From Muscardinus avellanarius (taxonomy: Eukaryota; Chordata; Mammalia; Rodentia; Gliridae): a stretch of DNA of 64,000 nucleotides. Position numbers and translations under genes: made by a program. The notes under the pieces are model-generated. The model did not search any database. It saw only the letters and a list, made by a program, of their open reading frames with translations, and was not told where the DNA came from. The stretch lies in contig OY726564.1 in the NCBI GenBank assembly GCA_963383645.1, positions 112,642,040-112,706,039 of the forward strand. The letters run 5' to 3'. Positions 42,862 through 55,002 of the stretch are shown here, piece after piece. The stretch's first letter is position 1, and each line of letters begins with the position of its first letter.

Positions 42862-43084
42862 TTTTTTTTTTTTTTTTTTTTTTGCGGGTCTGGGGATGGA
42901 ACCCAGGGGCATTTGACCTCTGAGCTACACCCCCTGCCCTATTTTTTATTCTTTATTTTGAAACCGGGTCTCACTGAGTTGCAGAGGGCCTCACTAAGTA
43001 GCTGAGGCTGTCCGCGAACCGTGATCCTCCGGGTCTCAGCCTCCCGAATGCTGGGATTACAAGCGTGCGCCACCACACCCGGCT
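42862..43084 (-). mobile_element. Young B1-ID SINE, long-linker subfamily, antisense
   Basis: A T-rich lead is followed by GGGGATGGAACCCAGGGGCA, TTTTGAAACCGGGTCTCAC, GCAGAGGGCCTCACTAAGTAG and GCGCCACCACACCCGGC. The target-site duplication TCTAGCAACGGATTCTTT is perfect (18/18) at 42844-42861 and 43085-43102. The head still has CpGs, so this is one of the youngest insertions. Confidence 0.95.
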
Positions 43085-43102
43085 TCTAGCAACGGATTCT
43101 TT

Positions 43103-44985
43103 AACACAAACAGTAAAAATAAAATCTCATAACCAAAATATTCCTCTTCTTTTCCCTTCCCCTTTCCTTTTGCTCTCCGAGAAGTGTAGTATAAAAACCT
43201 TAGGTAGGGATGAGTAAGACAGGCATCTAAATGTCAGGGTACTGGGGGAATATCTCAATACAGGCCATTGGGCTGGTGAGTGATGAGGGTGGTATCCACA
43301 CAGAAGTCATAGTTCATGAAGAACCTCGGCCTGGTATGGGTGCCGGCACTTGTGTGGCATTGGTAAGGATTCTAGAACAAAGGGGATGGCTCAAAGTGAC
43401 CCAGCACAGAAGGGTGACTTTGAATTGTGTGAACCAAACAGCTTTGCAGGGAGCTGGAAGGAAGATCATGATGTGCCAGAGACCAACAAAGATGCAGAGG
43501 CCATCAACATAGGTGTAGTGTGATGTGGAGGTGTTGTAGCCCAAGGGATGGACAAGGAGAGGGTGTGCATAGGAGGACAGCCCAGGGTGGGTGTCATTGT
43601 CTAAGATCATGACAGTCAAGGAGAGAAGACTAAAGATGGAGGCAAACTACAGAGACACAACGAAGTGCAGTGTGTGAGTCCACACCGGACCCTTTTCCTA
43701 CAGACAATATCTTGGGGACATCAGGGGGTTCTGTGAAACTTCAGTGGAGTTAGGATAAGATGGTAGAAATGTGCCGATGCTAATGCCATGCTTTTGACTG
43801 TTTGGGTATTTAGAAAAATGTCCTTGTTTGTTAAGAATACACACTAAAGTGTTCGCAGTTTTGACAGGGCATCCTGTCACAGACTTCAATGTTTCAGAAA
43901 ACAATGAGTCTTACAACTTTTCTATAAATTGAAGATTGTTTCAAAATGCAAAAGATAACAATCAAAGGTAATCCAGTCATACCACATGTGCTGAGCCCAT
44001 AAGTCTAATCACAAAGGTCCTAGTGGAGCCTCTCCTGGTGACTCAGTGGGGAAGGACACACGATGTTGGTGTGAACAAGATGGAGGCTGTTGTACTCACA
44101 GCAGAGGCATCCTGGTGTGTGTGCAGGGCAGCACTTTCTAGATCCGACTCACCAGGTAGAGTGAGCTTCCTCTAATCCTTTCAATGTAAGTGATTTTAAA
44201 ACGTTCTCGCCTCTCAAAACCACTGCACATTTGGGATAGACTCCAGGGTGGGGGGGATCAACCCTGGGTTTGAAAAGTCAAGGCCTGGCTCAGCCTTCTG
44301 GTCTTTGAGAAGCCATCCCTTTTACCTCACCCATGAGACATGAGTGGAAACTCTTTGCACAGTGTGGTGTAAGTGCTGGTAGCAGATGGCTGTGTTCCAT
44401 CAGCAGAGCTTGCAAGAGGCAAAATTAAGAAACAGATGAAGTTGTTTGGGGTTTCCTTCTCCTGTTGTCCTTTCGCCACTTCTTGTAGCCTTCTGAACCT
44501 CCTTCTGATCCAGTGTGCTCGGTTGCCCGTTGCATTGCCCAGCCTCAGTTCATGGAGGTGTCTCTCCCATCTCTCTTATCAAAATCCTAATTGCTCAGCC
44601 AGCAGAGAAAAATCACATACTTATCACGCGCCAAGTCTGTAAGAGCAAGATATGTGAGCGAAAGTCCCCGGCTTTGAAAGGCTTGTACATGAGCTGAATT
44701 TCCAGTATGCCTGGGCTGTATATTTATTTAAAGGAGGATATGTAAAGAGATCATATTTTTGACGTCAAGGCACAAATGTCTAAGTGAGCTATTAAGCTAC
44801 CTGACACATGTGTGATTTGGTGGAGCATGGTATGATGGTAGGGAAGAAAGCTGTAAGACAAATGCCATGGGAAAGGTTATCTTTTTTCAAATCAAAACTT
44901 CCTACCTCTGCCGTCCAGCCTCTTCACCTCTAAGTACAAATACTCATGGTTTCAACCCCACGGAATTGTTGAAGGATTAGAGTTG
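43103..44985. other. Unassigned DNA, about 1.9 kb
   Basis: It contains a 101-codon minus-strand frame (43314-43619) with a hydrophobic, membrane-segment-like stretch (…GLCIFVGLWHIMIFLPAP…). It has no start context, neighbouring exons or recognisable family. Everything else is unassigned. Confidence 0.35.
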
Positions 44986-44991
44986 GTGTTT

Positions 44992-45191
44992 AGCTGGACT
45001 GGTGCACACTTGTAATTCCAGTACTTAGGAGGCTGAGATAAGAGGATCATAGGTTCGAGGACAGCCCAGCAACCTAGATTATCAGAAACTGAAACTTTCA
45101 AAACAACAACAACAACAAAAGGTCTGGTTTGTAGCTCAGAGGTAAAATGCCCTCGAGTTCAAGCCCAGTACCCCCCCCCCAAAAAAAAAAA
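44992..45191 (+). mobile_element. B1-ID SINE
   Basis: The head GCTGGACTGGTGCACACTTG, the (AAC)n centre, the tail GGTCTGGTTTGTAGCTCAGAGG...GTTCAAGCCCAGTACC, then C11 and A12 runs. The poly(C)-poly(A) end is odd. Confidence 0.88.
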
Positions 45192-45199
45192 GAATTGGC

Positions 45200-46640
45200 G
45201 CTTACAACTGTGCCTGGATGTTTCCCACTTTCAGGTCCTTCCTCTGGAAGGCACTCCTCTGTCACAGCCTTCTCTTACATTGTACCTCCACTTCCCTAAA
45301 TAAACTTCTTATATTTCTCCATTCGTGCTTTTTGTTTGAAATATTTGCCTTTGAAAGCAAGGACCAAGGATGGGAAATCATTGCAGTCTAATATTTATTT
45401 CTAGTAGATATGATCACCCTTTAACACTCTGGCACATAACTCAGAACACTAACTCAGACTATGATGGAATAAAAGGCCGGTAAAAGCCTTTCCCACCTGG
45501 ACACACAGTATGTATCAAAGGCCCTACTCAAGGAAATTATCCACTGATCTGGATTGCAGAGGTCCCTCCAGAGTGATTACTGACCTATGCGTATGCCAAG
45601 TCACCCCAGGAGAAGGCAAAACCTGGCAATGTGCACCTAGGGACTAGAAGTAGGAAATAAAACAAACTGAGAGACATCTCTGTGGGGCCAAGTCCCCACT
45701 GAGACTCAGAAGGATACATCTCCAGGATCCTAATTAATCCCCCTTGGAAGGGCCCCTTGGCTATTCTCTCTACTCCTACAGCAGCAGAGGTGCCTGGGAA
45801 TGATAGCAGGATCTGTGATACAAGAGTTAAGCCCTGCACACAGAAGAAAAGTTTTGAATTTCAAGATCAAGCCAAACATGTGTAAAGCTGGAAACCCAGA
45901 CATGATTAAACTCCAGGCCCTCCAGCTTCAAATGAGACTCAGGCCAAACTAGCAATGTCTCTCCAACTGACACCAACTGCTATGAAGACCCGTGGACTGA
46001 CCTGCCCTCCCAGAACCTGTCTAATGCCAACAGGCCTCCCCGGACAGAGAGCAAGAGCGAGAGGTCCTGGCATGTCCAGCTTGAAGGAGCTACAGAAGAT
46101 GGGCCATCACCTCTATTCCCTAAACGACTTCAGGGCTTGTAGCTCTTGAAGGGGAAATGTTAGGTAGTTATATTCAAGAAGAGGAGGACAAAGAAAGGAA
46201 TGGGACAGAGGATTCAGCCGGCCCCCACAAGAAGAGATAAGAAGACTCACTACCCAGTTGCAATTGACATTTTAGACATTACCCCAAGGGATTCACTGAG
46301 GCATCTGGGGAAAGTTTCTCACATGGCAGAAAGAGTACAGGCACGTTAAGCTTTGGTATGAAAATGCATATACATGAGGGGAAAGTTTCTAGTCTGAATA
46401 AATGTCACCATGAAGAGAACTCTCAGCCATTTTTCACTTCTGGAAACAAACCGTTCATGAGCCTTTCTCTGGGATGTACCACTTTATCACAGCCTTCTCT
46501 TAAACTGTACTTCCACTTCCCCAAGTAAAACTCTTATATTCTCTTTGTGCTTTCCTTTTGAACTTTTCTCAAAAAACAAGGATAAAGGACAAAGGATAAG
46601 AGATCACTGTACCGTATTTATTTTCAGGAGAGATTATCAT
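45200..46640 (+). mobile_element. Possible short ERV remnant with two related LTR ends
   Basis: Two diverged copies of one segment lie 1.23 kb apart (about 45237-45420 and 46465-46640). Both read CACAGCCTTCTCTTA..., GTAC(C/T)TCCACTTCCC..., then a polyadenylation-like (C/A)TAAA(A/C)..., CTTATATT and a TATTTATTT end. Between them, CTCTTGAAGGGGAAA/TGTTAGG at about 46145-46163 looks like a polypurine tract followed by an LTR start. No intact retroviral frame remains. Part of the first copy is interrupted upstream by the SINE at 44992. Confidence 0.4.
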
Positions 46641-47032
46641 CATTTAAAAAAGAAGTTTCTACAACATACATTTGAAACTAACTAGAGTTTGGAACAGGGA
46701 CCAGAACAGGAAAAATGCAAAAATGGTAGATAAATTTTTAGGCTTAATTCAGACGCTGTGCCTACTGAGGCTCTCTGTTTGCCCACTGTTTCACTGCACA
46801 TAAGATACTCTTTCTTACCCTATTCATAATTATGAATACTCGCCAGGTGTGAGGCCATGCCAGAAGACATGGGATCTCCTCGAGGAGAAGGAAACATCTC
46901 AATGGAATAACTGTGGAAATACTGGGCCCTTCCACCTGTCCTGCCTGTCCTCTATCAGGGATGCTTACTGCACCTACGGTGAAGTCTCCCACCTTCTCCC
47001 CCATTAAAGCTTTGCGTGTATATCCATGCTTA
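46641..47032. other. Unassigned DNA
   Basis: It ends with CCCCCATTAAAGCTTTGCG (a polyadenylation-like signal) just before a purine-rich tract. This could be the 3' end of another LTR or processed transcript, but is not identifiable. Confidence 0.3.
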
Positions 47033-47109
47033 CAAGAAGAAGGAGGAGGAGGAGGAAGAGCAGAAGAAGGAAGAGAAGGAGGAAGAGGAAGAGGAGGAAG
47101 GGGAAGAAA
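47033..47109. repeat. Polypurine (GGA/GAA)n tract
   Basis: About 77 bp of nearly pure purine (AAGAAGAAGGAGGAGGAGG... AGGAAGGGGAAGAAA) with mirror-symmetric parts, able to form triplex (H-DNA). Confidence 0.9.
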
Positions 47110-48100
47110 TAATAACTGTGATTGGTACTTTGTAAGTGATAAGCACGATCGTGAAATTATCAAGCTGTGGAGATAAGGCAGGTATAAGGAGTAAATGACT
47201 CTTCTCTGAAAAGGCACTGAAGAAAGAGGAGGGAAAATGTCTCCTCTGTTCTATGTTCTATTGCTCACAGGATCTCAGATTTAAAACCTGGATGACCTGT
47301 GACCTAATGCTGCCTGTGAAGGGCAAGCCCTATTTACATGGAAGATGTGCGTATGTGAACGGATTTACCGGAGATGGGGAAATGAGGTTTGGTCCAACAC
47401 TGGGATAACCACACTGGCTTTTTTGGTTGTAATCAGGTGAGCACTAGAAGTCACTCACAGGTATTCACAGAACTGTCTATCTGAGACTGAGAAAGGCGCA
47501 AGAAAATTCAAAATTGCATGGGCTGTGTCCAGCTTTACCACACCCAGAATGACAACGGGGATAGGTCAACATTTTCAGGGTGGGGCTGTAGCTGATGCTT
47601 TGCTACTACTATATACCGCCATATCTGCTTAAAATCGCGAGTCTCCGAATGGGAGGGAATGACAGGAGCAACAGAAAGCCCCTGTGTGTGTTCCTCCCTG
47701 GGAAGAGTCATCAGGGTCTGGAGGGTCAGTGTATAGAGATGGCACAGCTGGCAACCACACAGTGTCGTCCCCTTCTGCTTTCACTCTGAGTATCTGACAG
47801 AAATCTCAGCATCTGAGGCATGGTCTGCCAACCCTCACTTGCAGGCCCTGTCATCCACAAAAACCAGCCCTCTTCCAAGTGAAACCGACCATGTGGATGG
47901 CATCTTTGCCAACATCACTGATAGCTACAAAACACATTCTCTCGATAGTTTTAGGCTGGGGATAATATAAGATGGTTTTATTAATATTTATTTATTTCTA
48001 TGAAAGCCTAACAATACTGGTCTAAGTAAAGCAATGTTAATATTATAATTTAATAATAATAGCTAAATCTATGAGCAGTTACTATATTCTAGATACTGTA
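47110..48100. other. Unassigned DNA, about 1 kb
   Basis: No recognised gene or repeat. Confidence 0.4.
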
Positions 48101-48104
48101 CATT

Positions 48105-48262
48105 ATATTCTCTAATCCTCATAAAACCTATAAACTATATAATATTATTTTCATTTTACACATTAGAAAAATGATACTTGGAAAAATTAAGTCATTGGCC
48201 CAAGTTACAGTAAAAGTCATTGGCCCAAGTTACTAGTAAAAGGCAGAACTGAGATTTTCTTT
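48105..48262. repeat. Ancient MIR/L2-like relic with a 25-bp tandem duplication
   Basis: TCCTCATAAAACCTATAAA...CATTTTACACATTAGAAAAATGA resembles the shared L2/MIR block. Within it AAGTCATTGGCCCAAGTTAC plus AGTAA is repeated directly (48189-48213, 48214-48238). Confidence 0.5.
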
Positions 48263-48302
48263 CAGACTTAAGATTTAGAACTCTTTTCCTGTTTAAGAAT
48301 TT

Positions 48303-49912
48303 TACTGTCACATTGTAATTATATATCATAGGTTCAAAGTTACACCTTAATAATATGCACACAATGTCTCTGGTGTGTTTCCCTCTGCACCCACCTTGAT
48401 ACCTTCCTCCCTCCCTGCACATGCATGAGATTGTTAGTGACGCCTTCATATATGAGCAAACATTTGTTCTGTTCCCTTCCTCGATCATCCTTTATCTCTT
48501 CCTCTCCTCCCTCCCTGATTCCCTCCCACTCTTCTACTGGTCTCTCCTCATTTTCATGACTTCCCCTTTTTTGTTTGATTTTTTTTTACTATTTTCTCTC
48601 TACTTTTACATATGAAATCAAATATATGACTCCTGACTTTCTGTGACTGGCCAATGTCACTCTAATAATAAAATGATGTTCTCCAGCTTCACCCATTTTC
48701 CTGAAGATGACATAATTTTGTTCTTTATGGCCAAGTAAAATTCCATTGTGTTTTCTTTATCTATTCATCTATTTTTTGTTTTGTTTTGTTTGACACTAGG
48801 GATTGAATCCAGCGACATTCTATCTCTTAGTTACAACCCCTAACCTTTTCATTTTTTATTTTGAAATGGGGTCTCACTAAGTTATTGAGGGTCTTAATAA
48901 GTTCCTGTGGTTGGCTTCAAACCTGCAATCCTCCTGACTCAGCCTCCCAAGTACTGAGCTTACCGGTGTGAGCCATTATGAACGACTCCATCCATCTGCT
49001 TATGGGCACCTGTAGTTTTCATGATTTAACTATGATGAATTGTGTTGCTATAAATATGTATGCATGCATCACCATAGTATTCTAACTTTAATTCTTTTGG
49101 AAAGATACCAAGAAGTGCTATACCTGAGTCATACAGTAGTTCAATTTCTAGTCTTTTGAGGAACCTCCTCACTGAACTCCATAGTGGCTTTACTAACTGA
49201 CAACCTTACAGTGTATAAGTGTTCCTTTTTCTCCCATCATTACCAGCATTTATTTTTTGCTTGTATTCTTGATGATTGCCATTCTAACTGAGTTAGATAG
49301 AATCTCCATGTAGTTTTGATTTGTTTTTCTCTGATTGCTAATGATGTTGAACATTATTTGGGGATTTTTTTTTGACCATTTACATTTCTTCTTTTGAGAA
49401 GTGTCCATTTAGTTCAATTGCCCATTTTTCTGTTGGGTTACTTGGGGTTTTTTGGTGTTAAGCTTTTTGGGTTCTTTAAATATTCTAGATAAGCATCCTC
49501 TATCAGAGGAGTAGCTGGCAAAGACTCTCTCCCACTTTTGCATGATTCCTGCTGTTGATTGTTTCCTTTGCTGTACAGAAGCTTTATAATTTCATGACAT
49601 CCCAGTTATTGATTTTCAATTTTATTTCCTGTAATTTGAGGGTCTTATTGAAGAAATCTCTGTCATATATGTTAGATAGATGTTATGGGAGATGGCCATA
49701 TGCTTTCTTCTGGTAATTGCCAAAGTTTCTGGTTGAATTTCTAGGTCTTTGATCCATTTTGAGCTGACTTTTGTTCAGGGTGAAAAATAGGTCTAGTTTC
49801 TTTCTTCTATATATGGATACCCAGTTTTCCCAACACTATTTGTTGAAAAGGTATCTTTTCTTCAATGTATGTTTTTGCACCTTTGCTGAAAATAACCTGT
49901 ATGTAGATTTAA
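48303..49912 (-). mobile_element. 5'-truncated LINE-1, antisense, split by a SINE
   Basis: On the minus strand it covers the end of the L1 endonuclease/RT linker region through the ORF2 C-terminus and 3' UTR. Read on the plus strand: TTTACTGTCACATTGTAATTATATAT (3' end), CACCCATTTTCCTGAAGATG, then GCTATACCTGAGTCATACAG, and finally CTAGGTCTTTGATCCATTTTGAG. Substitutions and gaps are frequent. The SINE at 48771-48990 interrupts it. Confidence 0.88.
48771..48990 (-). mobile_element. B1-ID SINE, antisense, inside an L1
   Basis: (TTTTG)n, then CACTAGGGATTGAATCCAG, TTTTGAAATGGGGTCTCAC and CAAGTACTGAGCTTACCGG with a GTGAGCCATTATGA head. It is diverged, so the insertion is not recent. Confidence 0.85.
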
Positions 49913-50304
49913 ACACCATTTTATTGGGCTACTTTTAATTATGTTTTAGCAGAATGTGCAATAGTATTCTGAAGAAATAGCTTTAAAATACTTACTGTGA
50001 TCTTTTCAAACTTTTGATTTTGAAAAAAATTACAGTGATTACTTTTCAGTTGCAGAAGTAGTAGAGAGAATTTTCATATGAGCTTCATCCAGATTCCCTT
50101 AATTTTATACTTTACATAACCATATTAAACTTGTTGAAACAAGAAATTAGCATTAGTTCAGCACCACCAACTAAACTACATACTCTATTTACAGTCTCAG
50201 TTTTTCCCAATTTTTGCCACTTGGTTTTTGCCACTCCAGGATCCAATCCATGTAATCATCTGTCTCTTCCAATCTGCAGCAGTCTCGGACTTCCTTTGTT
50301 TTTC

Positions 50305-50420
50305 ATGACAAGTCAGCCTTACTGGCTTAAGAGGTCCTGTTTCCAAATTAAAATATAAAATAGGTCTGGGAGTGTAGCCTGGAGGTAGAAGGGTTCCATC
50401 CCTAGTACCACCAAAAAAAA
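50305..50420 (+). mobile_element. 5'-truncated B1-ID SINE
   Basis: Only the linker and tail remain: CTTACTGGCTTAAGAGGTCCTGTTTCC, GGTCTGGGAGTGTAGCC, then GGTTCCATCCCTAGTACCACC and A8. Confidence 0.85.
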
Positions 50421-51118
50421 TTAATTTTGCAGAATTTTTACTTTTCCTTTCATGTCATATGAATGGGAACACAGACTCTGTTGCCGTTATGTCTGGCTTC
50501 TTTCACTTAGATAAATACATTTAAGAACATGCTATAACTTTAGGGAAAAGAATAAGGCAGAGGCGGTACCCTTCCATCACATCATATCAGCACAGGATAG
50601 CAGCGTTATTACTGGTGATGCTAACTTTGATCATTTGGTTCAGAGATATCTCCCAGGCTTCTCCACTATCAAGTTACTATTTTCACCTGTCCGTACTCTA
50701 GTAGAAATATGTCATTAAGTCCAATTTATGGATTGTGCTCCTGGTGTCATATATAAAATTTACTTTCAAATTAATCATATTTCCTCTGATCTTCCCTCGT
50801 AGTTTTATAATTTAACCCTTTTATTTAGATCTATGGTCCATTTCAAGTTGATTTTTGTGTATGGTGTGAGGTAGTTTCACTTTTGGCATTAGAGTAACCA
50901 CTTGTTCTTAGGCTACATGTTTAATAGACTAGCATTTTCTTATTTGTTTTGGCATCTTTTGTTGTAAGAAATTTACTACATATAGGTAAGTATACGTCTA
51001 AGCCCTCTAGACTGCCATTGGTGTATACATCTCTCTACTTCTCAGTTTTCATTCCTTTAGTTTTATAACTATATATTCCTAAAATCAGGTAATAGGAATA
51101 CTCTGATTTTGTTCTTTT

Positions 51119-51306
51119 GTGTGTGTGTGTGATATTGGGGTTCCTGAAACCCTTCTACCTCCGGGCTACACTCCCAGACCTATTTTATACTTTTTTATTT
51201 GTAAACAGGGTCTCTTAAGCCAGTGTGTCTGACTTCAAACCTGCATGATCCTCCTGTCTCTGCCTCCCAAGTGTGGGGATTTCAAGCGTGCGCCACCACG
51301 CCCAGC
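51119..51306 (-). mobile_element. B1-ID SINE, antisense, short-linker subfamily
   Basis: (GT)n, then ATTGGGGTTCCTGAAACCC, TTGTAAACAGGGTCTCTTAAGCC and GCGCCACCACGCCCAGCC. The target-site duplication CTGATTTTGTTCTTTT is perfect (16/16) at 51103-51118 and 51307-51322. Confidence 0.94.
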
Positions 51307-51485
51307 CTGATTTTGTTCTTTTTGAAAAACAATTTTGGTTATCCTGGTTCATTTGCATTTACATGTAAATTTTAGAATCAGCTTATCAATTTCTACCCCA
51401 AAAAACACTTGCCAAGATTTTGACTGAGATAGCATTGATCAATCTTTGGAAAATAATTGATATCTTAAAAATACTATCTTCTGAT

Positions 51486-52120
51486 CAATAAACATGATCA
51501 TCTGTCCACTTAATTTAGATCTAATTTCCCTGAAAATAAGGTATTACTTAAACATGCAACAGTAATAAGTGACAGTTAAGGTCCACACAGGAAGTTCAAA
51601 GTGTTTAGAGCAGTTTAGAATATGTAAGGCAGTTTATTGTGGGTACAAGTACCCACTTCAAAATTCTCTCAAATAAATGTAGTTTAGTCATTGATAGCAT
51701 AATGACTCAAAGCCAGGAAGAGAGCATTAACTGCTATCCTCAAAGTGTTGTTTCAAATAAATAAGGCAAAACAGCATATATATTTAAAAGTCTTCTTATT
51801 AATAGTGGTAAAAACAAATGAAACTGGTACTTAAAAGGGTTTCCCTTAAGTAGAAAATTCACTAAAGAGGGATACTTTGTTCCCAATGGTGTTAAAAGAT
51901 TGAAGCACCTTTACAAAAGACATCCTTGCTAGGTTGAAAAGTAAAATAGGAGGCCAGGTTTCTCCTTCTGCCTGGGGAATTCCCTGAGAGAGAGTAGGAG
52001 TTTTTCTTTCATTGTTTTCAAAACATGATACCCAGAGTTTTACAGAATATTTTTATCTTGTTTGCAACTTCAGAAAGTAGCCCACAATGTGTGGTATCTC
52101 TAAGAACTTCCTACAAGAAA
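51486..52120. other. Unassigned AT-rich DNA
   Basis: No feature is recognised over about 630 bp. Confidence 0.4.
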
Positions 52121-52127
52121 TATAAAC

Positions 52128-52300
52128 TTACTAGGTAGCACACGCCTGTAATCCCAGTACTTGGGAGGCTGAGCAGGAGGATTGAAAGTTCTAAACCAGC
52201 CTCAGCAACTTAGTGAGGCCCTCTGCAACTTAGCAAGACCCTGTTTCAAATAAAATAGGGCTGAGAGTATAGTCAAGTCTGGGCCACATGGGTTCATCAT
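52128..52300 (+). mobile_element. B1-ID SINE, degenerate tail
   Basis: GTAGCACACGCCTGTAATCCC, CAGCCTCAGCAACTTAGTGAGGCCC and a short tail (GGGCTGAGAGTATAGTC...CATGGGTTCATC). Confidence 0.85.
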
Positions 52301-52485
52301 ATTAAGTGTTACAGACTCAGACCCAGCAGGGTATATGGGAAGAACCAGTGAAAATGTTTCATTAAAAGTTCACCAAGTGCTATATGCAGTCCCTATCACT
52401 CTGGGCTACATTATACTGTAAAACTACAGTGCATCAAGGAAAGTACCTTAAAATAAGGAAAATAATTCCTAATATCCCATAGAGC

Positions 52486-52706
52486 ATGGTGATGCACATC
52501 TGTAATCCCAGTACCTGTAAGGCTGAGACAGGAGAATTACAGGTTGGAGACCAGACTTAGCAACTTAGCAAAACTCAAAACTACCTAATGAGACCCTGCT
52601 TCACAGCAAAAAATAAAAAATGGACTAGAGATGTAGCTTGGAGGTAGAGTGTCCCTGAGTTCAATCTCCAGTATCACAACAACAACAACAACAACAACAA
52701 TAACAA
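52486..52706 (+). mobile_element. B1-ID SINE ending in (CAA)n
   Basis: The head GCATGGTGATGCACATCTG, the tail GATGTAGCTTGGAGGTAGAG...GTTCAATCTCCAGTATC, then (CAA)n at 52678-52706. The short direct repeat CCTAATA flanks it. Confidence 0.87.
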
Positions 52707-52709
52707 CCT

Positions 52710-53395
52710 AATACTCTAAAGATTATTTAATTTTTTAGAATGTTGTAAAAATCAGGCTTGTATTCTCATTTGCTGACTGGTCTCCAAGGCACCTTAACCA
52801 AGAGGAAGTTCTTGTGTTCAAGTTCAGAGTAAAGCAATGAGGTGTTTAGATACTATCTGTGAAGGAACAAATTATTTGTGCTTGTTTCCATCTATAAAGC
52901 TTTGGTTACTTAACACTAGAGTTATTTATTTTTAAAGCTTAACTTCTCTTTCTATACTTACTAATTTAATAAACATATATTTAGTGTCTACTGTATAGAT
53001 GTCATTGGGTTTACACAGACTTAACATCCATCACTTGATGAACTTGCAGATTAAGGGGGAAGCAGAATAATTATAACTCTCAAGTAGAGATGTAATCAAG
53101 GAACACTAATAAGACAAAATTGGGGGTGACGAACTCTGTTGTCAGGACAAGGAGGAAGAGTTGAGTTGGGTCTAGAAGAATAAATCAGAGAAAATCAGAC
53201 TGTCTGGGTGGAAAACAGGCCATCCATGTGGCAACCACAGCCTGTGTTAGCGTGTTACGAGGCTAAGCCTTCACTGGGGAGCTTGTTTGTGTGAAGGGTG
53301 CAGTGAGAGATGAGGCTAGGAAATGGGCAGGGTCCAGTCACAGTTGGTCTTGAGAAGCACAGTAATAATGCTGGACTTCACCATTTAGCAAATGA
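52710..53395. other. Unassigned DNA
   Basis: No feature is recognised between the (CAA)n-ended SINE and the start of L1-C. Confidence 0.4.
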
Positions 53396-54077
53396 TATTA
53401 GGAGAGAAAATGGCGACTGTGGGACACAGCACATCTCAGTAGCTATAACAAACAAAAATCAACTACCGAGAAGGCAGTCCTTTGACAAGAAAAAAAAAAA
53501 GCGGCAAAGATACCTACAAACAAAAACACCAAAAAGGGAACTACAGTGGAAGAATATTCAGTAGTCAGAACATGAGATACCAAAGAGCCCGAGCGCGACT
53601 GACCTGGTGTGGTGGTCGGCACCATTTCAGGCCACTGCCTGCACCACAAATGCCAGCTCTGTAGCTCCAAGGAATCCTGGCAAGAAAACCAAAGATCAGA
53701 GGTGAAGTAAGCAGCAGCAGAACTCCAACATCTTAACTGACCAGCGCCACACTTCAGGGATGGAGAAAAAAATCCCAAAGCCCATGTGCTCATCAGAACC
53801 TAGCACCTGCAGCAGTGCACTGTGCCCTCCAGAAACCTGGGTAAGATAATTGTGTTTCTCAGTGGATGACCACCTGGAGCAGCCCCAGGGGCCCCAGTGG
53901 GCTAAGATCTGGTGGCCCACCCTTGATGTGTTTGGGCTATAGCATAGTTAGACACAGGAAAGGCCCATAGTACCCAGGGCACAGGACCTGCACAGTGTAA
54001 CAAGGGATCGCTCTGAGATTACACTGAACACCCTCCGCCAGTGCAGGTCGGGAGGTACACCCCCAGGGCCATAAAAC

Positions 54078-54178
54078 ACAGAGCCCAGGGCTGGAAAACA
54101 CAGAGCCCAGAGCCAGAAAGCGCAGAGCCCAGGGCCAGAAAACACAGAGCCCAGAGCCAGAAAGTGCAGAGCCCTGTG
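54078..54178 (+). repeat. 21-bp minisatellite inside the L1-C 5' UTR
   Basis: Five alternating units of the type CAGAGCCCAG(G/A)GCCAGAAA(A/G)(C/G). Tandem units in L1 leaders act as promoter monomers in some rodents (mouse); here the units are far shorter. Confidence 0.85.
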
Positions 54179-55002
54179 CCTACACAAAACACATTTACAG
54201 TGACATCTGCCTCCCTGAGACCTGAGCACAAAACAATGAGAGGCAGAGAGGGCACAAACACTGAAAAAGAGGTTCCAAAAACTGACAATAGGTTACTGAG
54301 AAAACAAGAGATATTGGAACATGCTTTAGAACCTACTACAATGAACAGACATTAAATGGCTGAAAGTATCTCTGCAGATGTCAAAGTGGGCCCTGTATGT
54401 ATAAATTTGCAAAATTTCTTTTTCTTTCACTGTCCTTAGTTTTTTTTTATTTTTTTATTTTTTTTTTTGGTGTTGGTTGGTTTTGTCATTGATTTGCTAT
54501 AGTGAATATGGATAGTTGGTTGTTTTTATTATTTTCTACATGTTTGTTAGCTCCCTCCCCCATTGCTCTTGCAAGATTCTCCCTCTATCTTATCTACTCT
54601 TTCCTCTCAAACATTTTTTTCTCTTTCTGTATGACCTTGTTCTATATTCAAGCTATTTCATATCTCTATACCTAAATACTCACACTAACTACAAGAATCC
54701 TACTAGATATTCACTATCTCTCATCCCAACCAGATACTACCTTATCATACTTAAACTCTTACTCACCTTGATAATTCCCTCTACCCTATTCCTGTCCCCA
54801 TCACCCCAGCCCCTCCCCCCTCGCCTAACCCTCACCATTGAAAACAACACTACTGTCACCTCTAAATCCCTACGGCTAAGACTGGATGAGAGAGGCGATC
54901 CACAGGAAAGGACAACCAGACAATAAAGATAAGCTAACCTCAGCTGATAGAAGAAAATGCTCAACAGACCACACATCAAGGTTTAAAGAACACATAGGTC
55001 AC

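Larger units (their letters stand above)
50000..51485 (-). mobile_element. Ancient L1 fragment(s), antisense, with SINE insertions
   Basis: From about 50740, ATCTATGGTCCATTTCAAGTTGATTTTTGTG, TGGTGTGAGGTAG and TTGGTTATCCTGG...ATGTAAATTTTAGAATCAGCTTATC are the complement of old L1M ORF2 sequence. 50000-50740 is less certain (AGGATCCAATCCATG, TCTGGCTTCTTTCACTTAG). SINEs at 50305 and 51119 interrupt it. Confidence 0.65.

Noticed and set aside
54041..54355. Repetitive protein encoded by the 21-bp units (104 codons)
   Set aside because: The repeat unit is a multiple of three, so any frame stays open. It lies in an L1 leader.
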